From Streptomyces filamentosus (lineage in GTDB: Bacteria > Actinomycetota > Actinomycetes > Streptomycetales > Streptomycetaceae): 64,000 nt of DNA. The DNA lies in assembly GCF_014654895.1 (NCBI RefSeq), contig NZ_BNBE01000002.1:558001-622000 (forward strand). The letters run 5' to 3'. Below, piece by piece: positions 14,746-23,548 of the stretch. The translations under genes and the position numbers were made by a program. Every line of letters begins with the position of its first letter. Within the stretch, counting starts at the first letter, position 1. The notes beneath the pieces were generated by a model. That model had not been told where the DNA came from and ran no database searches. It worked only from the letters and a program-made list of their open reading frames with translations.

Positions 14746-17472
14746 TCACTCCTGTGCGGGTGCGACGGCGTGCGCGAGCTGGAAGCGTGAGTGCAGGCCC
14801 AGTTTCCGGTAGACGCGGGTGAGGGTCGCCTCGACCGTCTTGACGCTGACGGTGAGGGTGGTGGCGATGTCGCGGTTGCTCACCCCGGCGGCGGCGAGTT
14901 CGGCGCAGCGCTGCTCGGCGGAGGTGAGGCGGGGGCGGGCGTCTTTACCCGCGGGAACGGCTTCCAGCCGGCCGAGGGTGTGCGCGGCGGTCTCGGCCCA
15001 CGGGTGGGCCTGGTGGGCGGTGAAGAGGTCGAGGGCGCTCTGCGCGGCGGCGCGGGCGCTGGCCCGGCGGCGCCCGCGCCGTTCGGTGTGGCTGAGCGCC
15101 AGCAGGGTCCTGCCGCGTTCGAGGGGGAGGTGGCGGAGCCGGTCGGCCGCTCCGGCGAGGCGCCGGGCCGCGGTGTCGTAGTCGCCGCGGGCGGCGTCCA
15201 GGAGTGCCCGGGTGCGTTCGAGCGGGGGGAGGACCGCGTCCCTGCCGAGGTCGGCCGCGGTGCGGCGGGTGTCGTCCAGGAGGTGCTGGGCCTGGTCGAG
15301 GCGGCCGAGGGCGACGAGGGTCTCGGCGAGTTCGGGGTGCCAGCGCAGGACGGAGGGGTCGTGGACCTGCTGGAGTCCCTCCAGGGCGCGGACCTCCTCC
15401 AGGGCTTCCAGGGCTTCTTTGGGGTGGCCGGTGGTGAGGAGGAGGTGGCCGAGGGCGAAGAGGTTGCGGGAGAGGAAGACCTTGTTGTCCTCCTGCCGGG
15501 ACGCGTCGACTCCGCGGCGGGCGTGGGCGAGGGCGAGGTCGGTGCGTCCGGCGGTGCCCTCGACGAGGGCGGAGGTGTAGCACGCCGGTGCCGGTGACAG
15601 AGCGGTTCCGTCGGTCAGCGCCTGGGCGCGATGGGCGTGCTCGAGCGCCCTGGCGCACCGCCCGGCGCGCAGTTCGGCCTCGGCGAGGCTGCGCAGGACG
15701 TCGACGGTCGCCTCGGCGTCGCCGGTCCGCTCGGCCTCGACGAGCAGGGGGAGCAGCGCGGTGCGGGCCTCGTCCGGGTGGTCGTCGAAGAGGGCGTGCC
15801 GGGCGGCGAGGTGCTGGGGGGTGGCGTTGGCCGGGAGGGGGGCGGTGCGGGGCAGGGACAGTGCGCGGTCGAGCGTGGTCCCGGCGCCGGGGTGGCCGAG
15901 GACGCGCTGGAGGCGCGCCTGCATCGTGAGGGCCATGACGGCGGTGGTGGTGTCGCCGGCTGCTTCGGCGAGGGCGGTGGCCCGGCCCGCCAGGGCGCAC
16001 GCCCGGTGGGGGTCGCCCTCGTTGACGTTGGCCCAGATGGACTGGCGGATGAGGATCCGCGCGGTGAGGTCGGGCCGTCCGGCCGCCGCGTGGAGCGCGG
16101 CGGCGAACAGTTCGTCCGCGCCGTGCAGGTGCTGGCCGCTGGCGTCGATCAGGGCGACGAGGGCGTCGACGCGCTGGTCGGGGGTGGTGTCGTGGTCCAG
16201 GACGAGGCGGACGGCGGCCCGGCCGCGGGGGAGGTCGCCGTAGTGGGCGGCGTCGCGCACGGCGGTCAGGGCCCGTTCGGTGAGCAGGTCGCCGTCGTCG
16301 CGCGGGGTGCGCCGGGCGGCGAGGAGGGAGAGCTCCGCCGCGAGTGCGTGGTCGCCGCGCTGCCGGGCGTGGACGGCGGCGCGGGCGGCGCGGTGGGCCG
16401 ACCGCGGGTCGTCGGCGTCGGCCGCCAGCGCGGCGTGCCGGTCGCGGCGGACGCCGTCGCGGCCGGCCCCGGCCAGGCGGGCGTGCAGGAGCCTGCGCGC
16501 GTGGCCCGGCAGCCGGGCCACGAGTTCGGTGCCGATCGCGGAGGCGGTGAACCGCACCGTCCCGTCGGGCTGCCGGAGGTCGACGAGTCCGGCCGCCTCG
16601 GCCTCGGCCAGGAGCCTTTCGGCCGCCGGGCCGGTGAGCTCGCTCAGCAGGTCGAGGCCGGGCCGGTCGTCGAGGGCGGCGAGCGTCAGCAGTTCCCGGA
16701 CCTCCTCCGACACCGTGCCCAGCCATTCGCCCACCAGCCGGCGGGCCGGGGAGGGAAGGACGGGATCGTCCTCGCAGGCCGGCACGGCGGGGGTGCCGGC
16801 CCGGGCCTGGGCGAGCGCCAGGGCCAGGGCGGGGTTTCCTCCGCTGTGGGCGTGGACGCGCGTGACCTCGCGGGGGGTGAGCCGGTACGGGGCCAGCAGC
16901 GCCGCGACCTGAGGTGCCGTCAGGGGTGGAACGCGTACCGCGTGCGCGTCCTCCCCGCACCAGTGGCCCGCGGGCCCGGGGCCCCGGCCGCGCTCGGCCG
17001 CGATGACGGGAAGGTCCGGGGTCAGACGCAGTGCCCAGCCCAGGACGGCCGCGCTGGCCGGGTCCAGCCACTGGGCGTTGTCCACCACCAGGGTCATGGG
17101 CGGTGCCTCCCGCAGCACGGCGGCGGTCCGCCGGCGCAGCCGCAGGGCGGAACCGGCGTCGTCCGGCGAGTCCGGCCGGCCGGCGGCCTCGTCGAGTGCC
17201 GCCGCCAGTTCCCGCGCGGCGGGCACCTCGGGGAGGGCCAGCGCGAGTTCGAGGAGCCCGGCGCAGGGGACCCGGGCGTCCTGCGGTCGCGGGGCCAGCC
17301 GCAGGACGGGCAGGCCCAGCCGTCGCCCGAGGGCCGCGGCCGCGGTGGTCTTGCCGCTTCCGGGCGGCCCGGACAGGACCACCCGGCGGGTGCCGGGCAC
17401 GTCTTCAGGCACCACCGGCAGCACGGGACCGGCCTCGTGGAACGCGCTCGTCCACATCGCAGAGTCTGGCAT
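14746..17472 (-). CDS. Large ATP-binding LuxR-family regulator (LAL type)
   Basis: The 908-residue protein has an N-terminal P-loop ATPase (Walker A SGPPGSGKTT near residue 30, Walker B TLVVDNAQWLD near 128). A long helical repeat region (about 350-830) of TPR-like character follows, then a C-terminal LuxR helix-turn-helix (about 845-903; LTSAEQRCAELAAAGVSNRD and VSVKTVEATLTRVYRKLG). That is the LAL/MalT-like architecture: ligand and ATP control DNA binding. The start at 17472 is not marked by a strong site; ATG at 17457 is possible. It is divergent from the M4 protease gene with only 179 bases between, so control of that gene is a reasonable guess. Confidence 0.88.
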   Translation of the reverse strand: MPDSAMWTSAFHEAGPVLPVVPEDVPGTRRVVLSGPPGSGKTTAAAALGRRLGLPVLRLAPRPQDARVPCAGLLELALALPEVPAARELAAALDEAAGRPDSPDDAGSALRLRRRTAAVLREAPPMTLVVDNAQWLDPASAAVLGWALRLTPDLPVIAAERGRGPGPAGHWCGEDAHAVRVPPLTAPQVAALLAPYRLTPREVTRVHAHSGGNPALALALAQARAGTPAVPACEDDPVLPSPARRLVGEWLGTVSEEVRELLTLAALDDRPGLDLLSELTGPAAERLLAEAEAAGLVDLRQPDGTVRFTASAIGTELVARLPGHARRLLHARLAGAGRDGVRRDRHAALAADADDPRSAHRAARAAVHARQRGDHALAAELSLLAARRTPRDDGDLLTERALTAVRDAAHYGDLPRGRAAVRLVLDHDTTPDQRVDALVALIDASGQHLHGADELFAAALHAAAGRPDLTARILIRQSIWANVNEGDPHRACALAGRATALAEAAGDTTTAVMALTMQARLQRVLGHPGAGTTLDRALSLPRTAPLPANATPQHLAARHALFDDHPDEARTALLPLLVEAERTGDAEATVDVLRSLAEAELRAGRCARALEHAHRAQALTDGTALSPAPACYTSALVEGTAGRTDLALAHARRGVDASRQEDNKVFLSRNLFALGHLLLTTGHPKEALEALEEVRALEGLQQVHDPSVLRWHPELAETLVALGRLDQAQHLLDDTRRTAADLGRDAVLPPLERTRALLDAARGDYDTAARRLAGAADRLRHLPLERGRTLLALSHTERRGRRRASARAAAQSALDLFTAHQAHPWAETAAHTLGRLEAVPAGKDARPRLTSAEQRCAELAAAGVSNRDIATTLTVSVKTVEATLTRVYRKLGLHSRFQLAHAVAPAQE

Positions 17473-17510
17473 CGGGCCATGGTGCGCCCCCCGGTCCTCC
17501 CCGGTCCAGA

Positions 17511-17555
17511 TCAAGGGGTTGCCCTGATGTCGGCCGGGCCCCGCGTCCCTAGCCT
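17511..17555. promoter_or_regulatory. Candidate operator/promoter between LuxR-type regulator and protease
   Basis: TCAAGGGGTTGCCCTGA (17511-17527) is an imperfect inverted repeat. TAGCCT (17550-17555) could be a -10 for the protease gene about 95 bases upstream of its start. No well-spaced -35 is seen, so the site is only a candidate. Confidence 0.3.
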
Positions 17556-17651
17556 CATGGCCACAGCCCGGCCAACGGCCGCCGAACGTCCCCCGCACCC
17601 CAGATGACGTTCTGCGGCACATCCCCGACAAGGCCCGGCGGAAGGATCTCG

Positions 17652-19808
17652 ATGAACCCCAAGAACGCCCTCGCGGCCGCCGTCGCGGCGGCCCTCGCCC
17701 TGGGCACCGTGACCGTGGTGGCCGGCCAGTCCACCGCGGCCGCCGGCACCTCGGTCGCTCAACCCGGCGCAGGGTTCCGGGCGATGACGGCCGACGCGCG
17801 CGGCGAGGCGATACGCACGGCCGGCCGGAACGCGCCCGCGACCGCCCGCGAGCTCGGCCTGGGCCCCGACGAGCGCCTGGTGGCCAAGGACGTCCTGATC
17901 GACGCCGACGGCTCCCGGCACGTGCGCTACGACCGCACCTACGGGGGCCTGCCGGTGATCGGCGGCGACCTGGTGGTGCACCTCTCCGAGAACGGCACGA
18001 TCACCGGCTCGGACCTGGCCCACCAGGGCGCGATCCGGGTCGCCGGAACCACGCCGAAGCTGACGGCGGCCGACGCCTCGGCCGCGGCCGTGAAACACGC
18101 CAGGCACGTGAAGAAGGCGAAGACCGGCAGCAAGGACGGCAGCACCCTGGTGGTGTACGCGGTCGGCAAGTTCCCCGTCCTCGCCTACCGCTCGACCGTC
18201 ACCGGCGAGGGCGAAGCAGGCCCCGCCTCGCGCCAGACGGTGATCGTCGACGCCACCAGCGGCGCGCCGCTGGACCAGTACGAGCTGCACCAGAACGTCA
18301 CGGGCACCGGCAACGGCGTCAACGTCGGCCAGGTCTCCATCGAGACCACCCAGACCACCGGCGGCTACACCCTCACCGACGCCGCGCACGGCGGGACGAT
18401 CGTCTACGACTCCTACAACAGCCCGCAGTCGAACCCGAAGCAGAACGCCCGGACCTTCTCCAGGACCACCAACTCCTGGGGCACCGGCACCACGTCCAGC
18501 CGCGAGAGCGCCGCCGTGGACGCCTCCTACGGCCTGGCGAAGACCTGGGACTACTTCAAGGACTCCTTCAACCGCTCCGGCATCCGCAACGACGGCCGCG
18601 GTGCCCCCGCCTACGTGCACGTCGACACCGGCCTGCTCAACGCCTTCTACGACGACGACTGCTTCTGCATGTTCTTCGGCGACGGGTCCTCGCAGAACGG
18701 CAACACCCCGGTCACCACGCTCGACGTGGCCGCCCACGAGATGAGCCACGGCGTCACCGCCGCCACCGCCGGCCTCAACTACTCCGGCGAGTCCGGCGGC
18801 CTCAACGAGGCCACCAGCGACATCTTCGGCACCATGGTCGAGTTCTACGCCGCCAACGCGGGCGACCCGGGCGACTACTACATCGGCGAGAAGCTCAACA
18901 TGTCGGGCGGGTACATGCGCCGGATGGACAATCCGGCCGCCGACGGGAACTCGCTGTCCTGCTGGACCTCCGGCGCCGGCTCGGTGGACGTGCACTACTC
19001 CTCCGGCATCGGCAACCACTTCTTCTACCTGGCCGCCGAGGGCACCGGGGCGAAGACCATCGGCGGACGCTCGCACAACGGAACCACCTGCAACAACGAC
19101 ACCTTCAGCGGCATCGGCAAGGACAAGGCCGCAGCCGTCTGGTACCGGGCGCTGTCCACCTACATGACCTCCACCACCAACTACGCCGGCGCCCGCACCG
19201 CCACCCTGCAGGCCGCCGCCGACCTGTACGGCACCGGCTCCCAGGAGCGGTACCTCGTCTCCAAGGCGTGGGCGGCCGTCGGCGTCGGCACCGCCCTGCC
19301 CGACCCCGGCACCGGCACCCCCACCCCCTCGCCGTCCACCCCCACCCCCTCCCCGACCACTCCCCCCGGCGGCAACGCCCTGGCCAACGGCAGCTTCGAG
19401 CAGGGCACCGGCGGCTGGACCCAGAGCGCCGACATCATCACCAACTCGGCCCTGCAGACCGCGCGTGACGGGTCCTGGTACGCCTGGATGATGGGCTACG
19501 GCACCGACGCCGTCGAGTCCCTCTCCCAGTCGAACGTCGCGGTGCCCTCCACCGGCACCCCGAAGCTCACCTTCTGGCTGAAGGTCTCCACCCAGGAGTC
19601 CGGCCTCATCGCCTACGACACCCTGAAGGTCAAGGTCAACGGCAGCACGCTGGCCACCTACTCCAACGCCCACGCGAGCGCGGGATACGCCCAGAGGACC
19701 GTCGACCTGTCCGCCTACAAGGGCCAGACGGTGAAGCTGGAGTTCGCCGGCACCGAGGACACCTACCTGTCGACCGTCTTCCTGGTCGACCAGATCGCCA
19801 TCGGCTGA
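17652..19808 (+). CDS. Secreted M4-family (thermolysin-like) metalloprotease with C-terminal jelly-roll domain
   Basis: The 718-residue preproprotein has a signal peptide (1-30), an FTP/PepSY propeptide (about 35-215), and an M4 catalytic domain (about 230-550). The zinc motif HEMSH is at 362-366 and the third ligand Glu is at 386 in GGLNEATSD, exactly 20 residues on, as in thermolysin. Later catalytic-half residues are in SGIGNHFFY. A Thr/Pro/Ser linker (about 555-575) leads to a 145-residue beta-sandwich (NGSFEQGTGGW to LVDQIAIG) probably for binding. The ATG at 17652 has GGAAGGA seven bases upstream; the ATG at 17604 lacks a site. It is a general extracellular protease. Confidence 0.94.
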   Translation: MNPKNALAAAVAAALALGTVTVVAGQSTAAAGTSVAQPGAGFRAMTADARGEAIRTAGRNAPATARELGLGPDERLVAKDVLIDADGSRHVRYDRTYGGLPVIGGDLVVHLSENGTITGSDLAHQGAIRVAGTTPKLTAADASAAAVKHARHVKKAKTGSKDGSTLVVYAVGKFPVLAYRSTVTGEGEAGPASRQTVIVDATSGAPLDQYELHQNVTGTGNGVNVGQVSIETTQTTGGYTLTDAAHGGTIVYDSYNSPQSNPKQNARTFSRTTNSWGTGTTSSRESAAVDASYGLAKTWDYFKDSFNRSGIRNDGRGAPAYVHVDTGLLNAFYDDDCFCMFFGDGSSQNGNTPVTTLDVAAHEMSHGVTAATAGLNYSGESGGLNEATSDIFGTMVEFYAANAGDPGDYYIGEKLNMSGGYMRRMDNPAADGNSLSCWTSGAGSVDVHYSSGIGNHFFYLAAEGTGAKTIGGRSHNGTTCNNDTFSGIGKDKAAAVWYRALSTYMTSTTNYAGARTATLQAAADLYGTGSQERYLVSKAWAAVGVGTALPDPGTGTPTPSPSTPTPSPTTPPGGNALANGSFEQGTGGWTQSADIITNSALQTARDGSWYAWMMGYGTDAVESLSQSNVAVPSTGTPKLTFWLKVSTQESGLIAYDTLKVKVNGSTLATYSNAHASAGYAQRTVDLSAYKGQTVKLEFAGTEDTYLSTVFLVDQIAIG

Positions 19809-19821
19809 CCGATCCCCCTGT

Positions 19822-19867
19822 GCCCCTGCGGCCGGAGTCCCCCTGGGGGCGCTCCGGCCGCAGGGGC
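19822..19867. terminator. Terminator of the metalloprotease gene
   Basis: GCCCCTGCGGCCGGAG (19822-19837) pairs perfectly with 19852-19867, leaving a 14-base loop, starting 14 bases after the stop codon. Confidence 0.85.
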
Positions 19868-20420
19868 GTTCCGGTCGCCGGGAGGCGGCCCGGCGCAGCG
19901 TGCCGCTCCCCCCGCAACCGGGCGGGAGGGGCGGGCCCTCGATCGGACATCGCCTTTCCTTTACAGTGTTGTAGAAGGTCGTGTCCCCGCCAGCCCGATC
20001 CCGCCGGGATCCCCTGTTCCGGAACGAGAAGGAGTGAGCGGCCCGCGATGGGTGAGCCTCCCCGTACGCGCCCTGCCGCCGCCTGCCCCGACGTGCCGGG
20101 CCGGAGAGCGCGGACGGCACGGTGACGAGGTGACCCTTCTCCCGCCCGCGCCGGCGCCGATCCTCACGTGCGCGGTTCTCGCCACGAGCGTCTTCGGTGC
20201 CGCGGCGCCGCCCGTCGCCGGGGCCGCCGCCGGGCCCCGGCGCGGCTTCACCGCCGCCTCCGGCCCCTTCGTCCGGCGTCCGAACGGCACCGCGTACCCC
20301 TCGTACGCCAGCGGCCCGTCCCGCTTCCCGCCGACGCGCCGGGCCGTCACCGACCCGCGTCGTACGCGACGCACCCGCCGATACTCGGAACCGACAGCCG
20401 TCCCACGAAGGAGCCCCTGC
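19868..20420. other. Long leader/intergenic region before the CNNM genes
   Basis: Nearly 600 bases separate the protease terminator from the CNNM start. The least GC-rich spot is CTTTCCTTTACAGTGTTGTAG near 19950-19970 and could be a promoter. A plus-strand frame from GTG 20034 is open to 20474, but it is Arg/Pro/Ser/Thr-rich and its start lies against the AAGGA site. I recognise no riboswitch, though a long leader before ion-linked CBS proteins invites a check. Confidence 0.35.
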
Positions 20421-20474
20421 TTGTCCGCCAGAACGACGCGTCCCTCCGTACGAACGGGGTGCGGAAGCCGATGA
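20421..20474 (+). CDS. Possible 17-residue leader peptide coupled to the CNNM gene
   Basis: A TTG at 20421 has an excellent GAAGGAG site seven bases upstream (20408-20414). It opens a 17-codon frame whose TGA overlaps the next gene's ATG as ATGA (20471-20474). The peptide is Ser/Arg/Thr-rich and needs no function of its own. The CNNM start has only a weak, close GGAAG, so translational coupling through this frame is plausible. It could also be the tail of a longer frame from 20034. There is no direct evidence of translation. Confidence 0.3.
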   Translation: MSARTTRPSVRTGCGSR

Positions 20475-21787
20475 ACGCCGCTCTCGGCCTGCTGGCCGTC
20501 CTCGTCCTGACCGCCGGCACCGGCTACTTCGTGGCCCAGGAGTTCTCCTACGTCGCCGCCGACCGGATCGCCCTCGCCCGTGAGGCGGAGGCCGGCGACA
20601 AGCGCGCGGCCCGCGCGCTGAAGGTCCTCGAACGCCTCTCCTTCATGCTGTCGGGCGCCCAGCTCGGCATCACCGTGACCGGCCTCGTCGTCGGTTTCCT
20701 CGCCGAACCGTCCGTCTCCGCCCTGCTCGAGCCCGCGCTCGACGGGACGGGCCTGTCGGACGGGGCGGTGTCGGCGATCTCCGTCGTCCTCGCCTTCGTC
20801 ATCGCGACCGTCCTCCAGATGGTCCTGGGCGAACTGGCGCCGAAGAACCTCGCGCTCGCCGTCCCCGAGCGGCTCGCCAAGTCCCTGGCCCCCTCCACCC
20901 TCCTCTACCTGAAGGCCGTCGGGCCGGTCGTCCGCGTCTTCGACGGCGCCGCGAACAAGCTCCTGCGGAAGGTCGGCATCGAGCCCGTCGAGGAGCTGCA
21001 CCACGGCGCCACCCTGGAGGAGCTCAGCCATCTCATCGGCGAGTCCCACGAGCAGGGTCAGCTGCCGGCCGACACCGCCGAGCTGCTGGACCACGCGCTG
21101 GAGTTCTCCGAGCGGACCCTGGACGAGGTGATGGTGCCGCGCGCCGACGCCGTCTTCGTCCGCAAGGACGCCACGCTCACCGAGGCGGTCGAGCTGATCG
21201 CACGGCACGGCCACTCCAACTACCCCGTCCTCGGCGACCACCCCGACGACGTCGCCGGCGTCCTCGGCGTGCGCGACCTCGCCCGGCTGCCCGCCGACCG
21301 GTTCGACGCCCTCACCGCGGGGGAGGCAGACCGGGCGCCGCTGCTGCTGCCCGACACCCTGCCCCTGCCGCAGGCGGTGGCGCGGATGCGGGAGGCGGAC
21401 GACGAGTTCGCCGTGGTCCTGGACGAGCACGGCGGTGTCGCCGGCATCGTCACGTACGAGGACATCGCCGAGGAGCTAGTCGGTGACATCGCCGACGAGA
21501 GCGACACGGTGGTCGCGCTCGCCGTCCCGGACGGGAACGGCTGGCGGGTGGACGCGGGCCGCCGCCTCGACGAGGTCGAGGACGCCACCGGCATCGCGCT
21601 GCCCGGGGACGACGACTACGACACCGTCGCCGGCCTGGTCATCGACCGCCTCGGCCGCTTCCCGACCATCGGCGACCACCTCACCGTCGACGGCGTCCGC
21701 ATCGACGTCCTCAGCCTCGACCGCCACGTCCCCGGACGCGTCCGCATCGAACACGTCCCCACCACCGCCGAGGAGGCCCAGGCATGA
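20471..21787 (+). CDS. CNNM/CBS-domain membrane protein (HlyC/CorC family)
   Basis: The 438-residue protein has the three-part family layout: an N-terminal CNNM (DUF21) membrane domain with three to four helices (about 1-190; SGAQLGITVTGLVVGFLAEP is typical), a CBS pair (about 205-325; VMVPRADAVFV and VLDEHGGVAGIVTYED), and a C-terminal CorC_HlyC small domain (about 350-430). Bacterial relatives are linked to magnesium/cobalt efflux or tolerance; the old hemolysin label is not a real function. The CBS pair probably senses adenine nucleotides. It overlaps the following paralogue by ATGA. The start is the ATG matching family length, possibly coupled to a leader frame. Confidence 0.9.
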   Translation: MNAALGLLAVLVLTAGTGYFVAQEFSYVAADRIALAREAEAGDKRAARALKVLERLSFMLSGAQLGITVTGLVVGFLAEPSVSALLEPALDGTGLSDGAVSAISVVLAFVIATVLQMVLGELAPKNLALAVPERLAKSLAPSTLLYLKAVGPVVRVFDGAANKLLRKVGIEPVEELHHGATLEELSHLIGESHEQGQLPADTAELLDHALEFSERTLDEVMVPRADAVFVRKDATLTEAVELIARHGHSNYPVLGDHPDDVAGVLGVRDLARLPADRFDALTAGEADRAPLLLPDTLPLPQAVARMREADDEFAVVLDEHGGVAGIVTYEDIAEELVGDIADESDTVVALAVPDGNGWRVDAGRRLDEVEDATGIALPGDDDYDTVAGLVIDRLGRFPTIGDHLTVDGVRIDVLSLDRHVPGRVRIEHVPTTAEEAQA

Positions 21788-22803
21788 GCTTCCCCATGGC
21801 CCTGTTCGTCACCGTCCTGCTCCTCGTCGGCAGCGGATTCTTCGTCGCCGCCGAGTTCGCGCTCGTCGCCGCCAAGCGCCACCGCATCGAGAAGGCGGCC
21901 GCCGACGGGCAGCGCGGCGCCAGGGCCGCCCTCGCCGGCATGCGCGAGCTGTCCCTGATGCTCGCCGGCGCCCAGCTCGGCATCACCCTGTGCACCCTCG
22001 GCCTCGGCGCCATCTCCAAACCCGCCATCTCCCACGAACTCGACCCGCTGCTCGTCGAACTCGGCCTGCCGGAGGCGCTCAGCTACGGCATCGCGTTCGC
22101 CGTCGCCATGATCGTCGTCGTCTTCCTCCACATGGTCCTCGGCGAGATGGCCCCCAAGTCCTGGGCCATCGCCCATCCCGAGCGCTCCGCCATGCTGCTC
22201 ACCCCGCCGTTCCGGGCCGTCGTCAAGGCCGTGCGCCCGCTGATCTGGCTCCTCAACAAGATCAGCAACGCCCTCGTACGGATGTGCCGCGTCCAGCCCC
22301 GCGACGAGCTGGCCGCCGTCCACAACCGGGAGCAGCTCACCCACCTGGTGGAGGAGTCCGAGCGCCTCGGCCTGATCAACAGGACCGACTCCCAGCTCAT
22401 CACCCGCTCCCTCACCGAGCCGCAGACCCCCGTGGCCGCACTCCAGACCCCGGCCGCCGACATCGTCGCCGTCGACGCGGGCGCCGGACTCGACGCCGTC
22501 CTCGCCCAGGCGTCCGACGCCGACCGCTCCCGCCTCCTCGTCCGGGACGGCGACCGCGTCCTCGGCTCGGTGCACGCCCGTGACGTCCTCGTCGCCCGCA
22601 CCCGCGGCAGGGACCTCACCGCACGCGACCTCGCCCGTCCCGTACCGGAGCTGACCGCCACCGACACCGTCTCCGACGCCATCGAGCACCTCCGCCGGCG
22701 ACGCGCCTCCCTCGCCCTCGTACGCGACGCCGACGGCGAACTCACCGGCCTGGTCAGCCTGGACGACCTCCTCGTCCGGATCATGGGGCCGCAGACGGCC
22801 TGA
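21784..22803 (+). CDS. Second CNNM/CBS-domain membrane protein
   Basis: This 339-residue paralogue has the same CNNM membrane domain (about 1-190, with SLMLAGAQLGITLCTLGLGA) and a CBS pair (about 210-335), but it lacks the C-terminal CorC_HlyC domain. Tandem pairs of one long and one short protein are common in actinobacteria and may form a heteromer. It overlaps the previous gene by four bases and is surely co-translated. An ion-transport or ion-sensing role is inferred from the family; the substrate is unknown. Confidence 0.9.
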   Translation: MSFPMALFVTVLLLVGSGFFVAAEFALVAAKRHRIEKAAADGQRGARAALAGMRELSLMLAGAQLGITLCTLGLGAISKPAISHELDPLLVELGLPEALSYGIAFAVAMIVVVFLHMVLGEMAPKSWAIAHPERSAMLLTPPFRAVVKAVRPLIWLLNKISNALVRMCRVQPRDELAAVHNREQLTHLVEESERLGLINRTDSQLITRSLTEPQTPVAALQTPAADIVAVDAGAGLDAVLAQASDADRSRLLVRDGDRVLGSVHARDVLVARTRGRDLTARDLARPVPELTATDTVSDAIEHLRRRRASLALVRDADGELTGLVSLDDLLVRIMGPQTA

Positions 22804-22821
22804 CCCCGGCCCGCCGCCGCT

Positions 22822-22846
22822 CCGCCGGCAGCCGGGTGGCCGGCGG
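22822..22846. terminator. Hairpin between converging CNNM and TetR genes
   Basis: CCGCCGGC (22822-22829) pairs with GCCGGCGG (22839-22846) around nine bases, in the 47-base gap between two converging genes. This is a likely shared terminator. Confidence 0.5.
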
Positions 22847-22850
22847 CGGC

Positions 22851-23453
22851 TCAGGCCCGCGGCGGGGGCACGGTCCGGTGCGCCGTCGACTCGGGCGTGC
22901 GGAGGCCGGCGACGACGACGGCGAGCATACGGGCCGCAGCCGTCCGGTCCGGGCCAGCGGCACCGGCCACGGAGGTGACCAGGGCCAGGACCTCGGGCCA
23001 GGGCAGTGACAAGCGGATCCGGCCGCGGTGGAGCGCCCGGGTGAACAGCGGCTCGGCGGTGACCCGGATGCGTTCGTGCCACTCGTCCACCTCGGGGGTC
23101 GGCTCCTCGGGTGCGAGCGCGTAGGCGGCGACGAGGGTCTCGCGCAGTCCGCGGCTGTCCTGCATCCGGTCCACGACGACACCAAACCAGTCGAACAGGG
23201 CCTCGTCGTCACCGTCCTCGACTCGCCTCCGGGCTTCGGCGCACAGCGCGTCGATGGTCTGCGCGTAGACGGCGGTGAGCAGTTGGCGGCGCGTCGGGAA
23301 ATGCCGGTACAGCGTCGCGTTCGAGACCCCGGCCCGCACGGCGATCAGGTCGAAGGGGGCATCGGCGCCGACCTCGTGGAAGACCTGTGTCGCCGTCTCG
23401 AGCAACCGGGCCCGGTTGCGCTGCGCGTCCTTGCGGGCCGGCCTCTCAGCCAC
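22851..23453 (-). CDS. TetR-family transcriptional regulator
   Basis: The 200-residue protein has the TetR N-terminal helix-turn-helix (about residues 10-55; RARLLETATQVFHEVGADA and VSNATLYRHFPTRRQLL) and a helical ligand-binding C-terminal half of the kind found in the SbtR group. The GTG at 23453 is preferred because AAGGAGG precedes it by six bases; the frame extends upstream without a site. It is divergent from a SnoaL-like gene, and two near-identical palindromes lie between them, one close to each start. Autoregulation and repression of the neighbour until an unknown ligand binds are the natural reading. Confidence 0.9.
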   Translation of the reverse strand: MAERPARKDAQRNRARLLETATQVFHEVGADAPFDLIAVRAGVSNATLYRHFPTRRQLLTAVYAQTIDALCAEARRRVEDGDDEALFDWFGVVVDRMQDSRGLRETLVAAYALAPEEPTPEVDEWHERIRVTAEPLFTRALHRGRIRLSLPWPEVLALVTSVAGAAGPDRTAAARMLAVVVAGLRTPESTAHRTVPPPRA

Positions 23454-23472
23454 GGCGCCCTCCTTGCCGATC

Positions 23473-23487
23473 CGGGGAAACTCCCCG
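23473..23487. promoter_or_regulatory. TetR operator, copy 1
   Basis: CGGGGAAACTCCCCG, a palindrome with six-base arms, lies 20 bases from the TetR start, overlapping its leader. It is preceded by GATC like copy 2. Confidence 0.65.
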
Positions 23488-23509
23488 TATCGTGCCACGA
23501 ACAACGATC

Positions 23510-23524
23510 CGGGGAGTCTCCCCG
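23510..23524. promoter_or_regulatory. TetR operator, copy 2
   Basis: CGGGGAGTCTCCCCG has seven-base perfect arms around one T. Its centre is 37 bases from copy 1, and it lies 25 bases before the SnoaL-like start. The shared context GATCCGGGGA..TCCCCG in two copies strongly suggests a single regulator. Confidence 0.68.
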
Positions 23525-23548
23525 CTTTCAGAGAGCCGAGACCCAGCC

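Noticed and set aside
20034..20474. 146-codon plus-strand frame before the CNNM genes
   Set aside because: The start abuts its only Shine-Dalgarno and the composition is Arg/Pro/Thr/Ser-rich. Only the last 17 codons, with their own good site, are kept as a low-confidence leader peptide.
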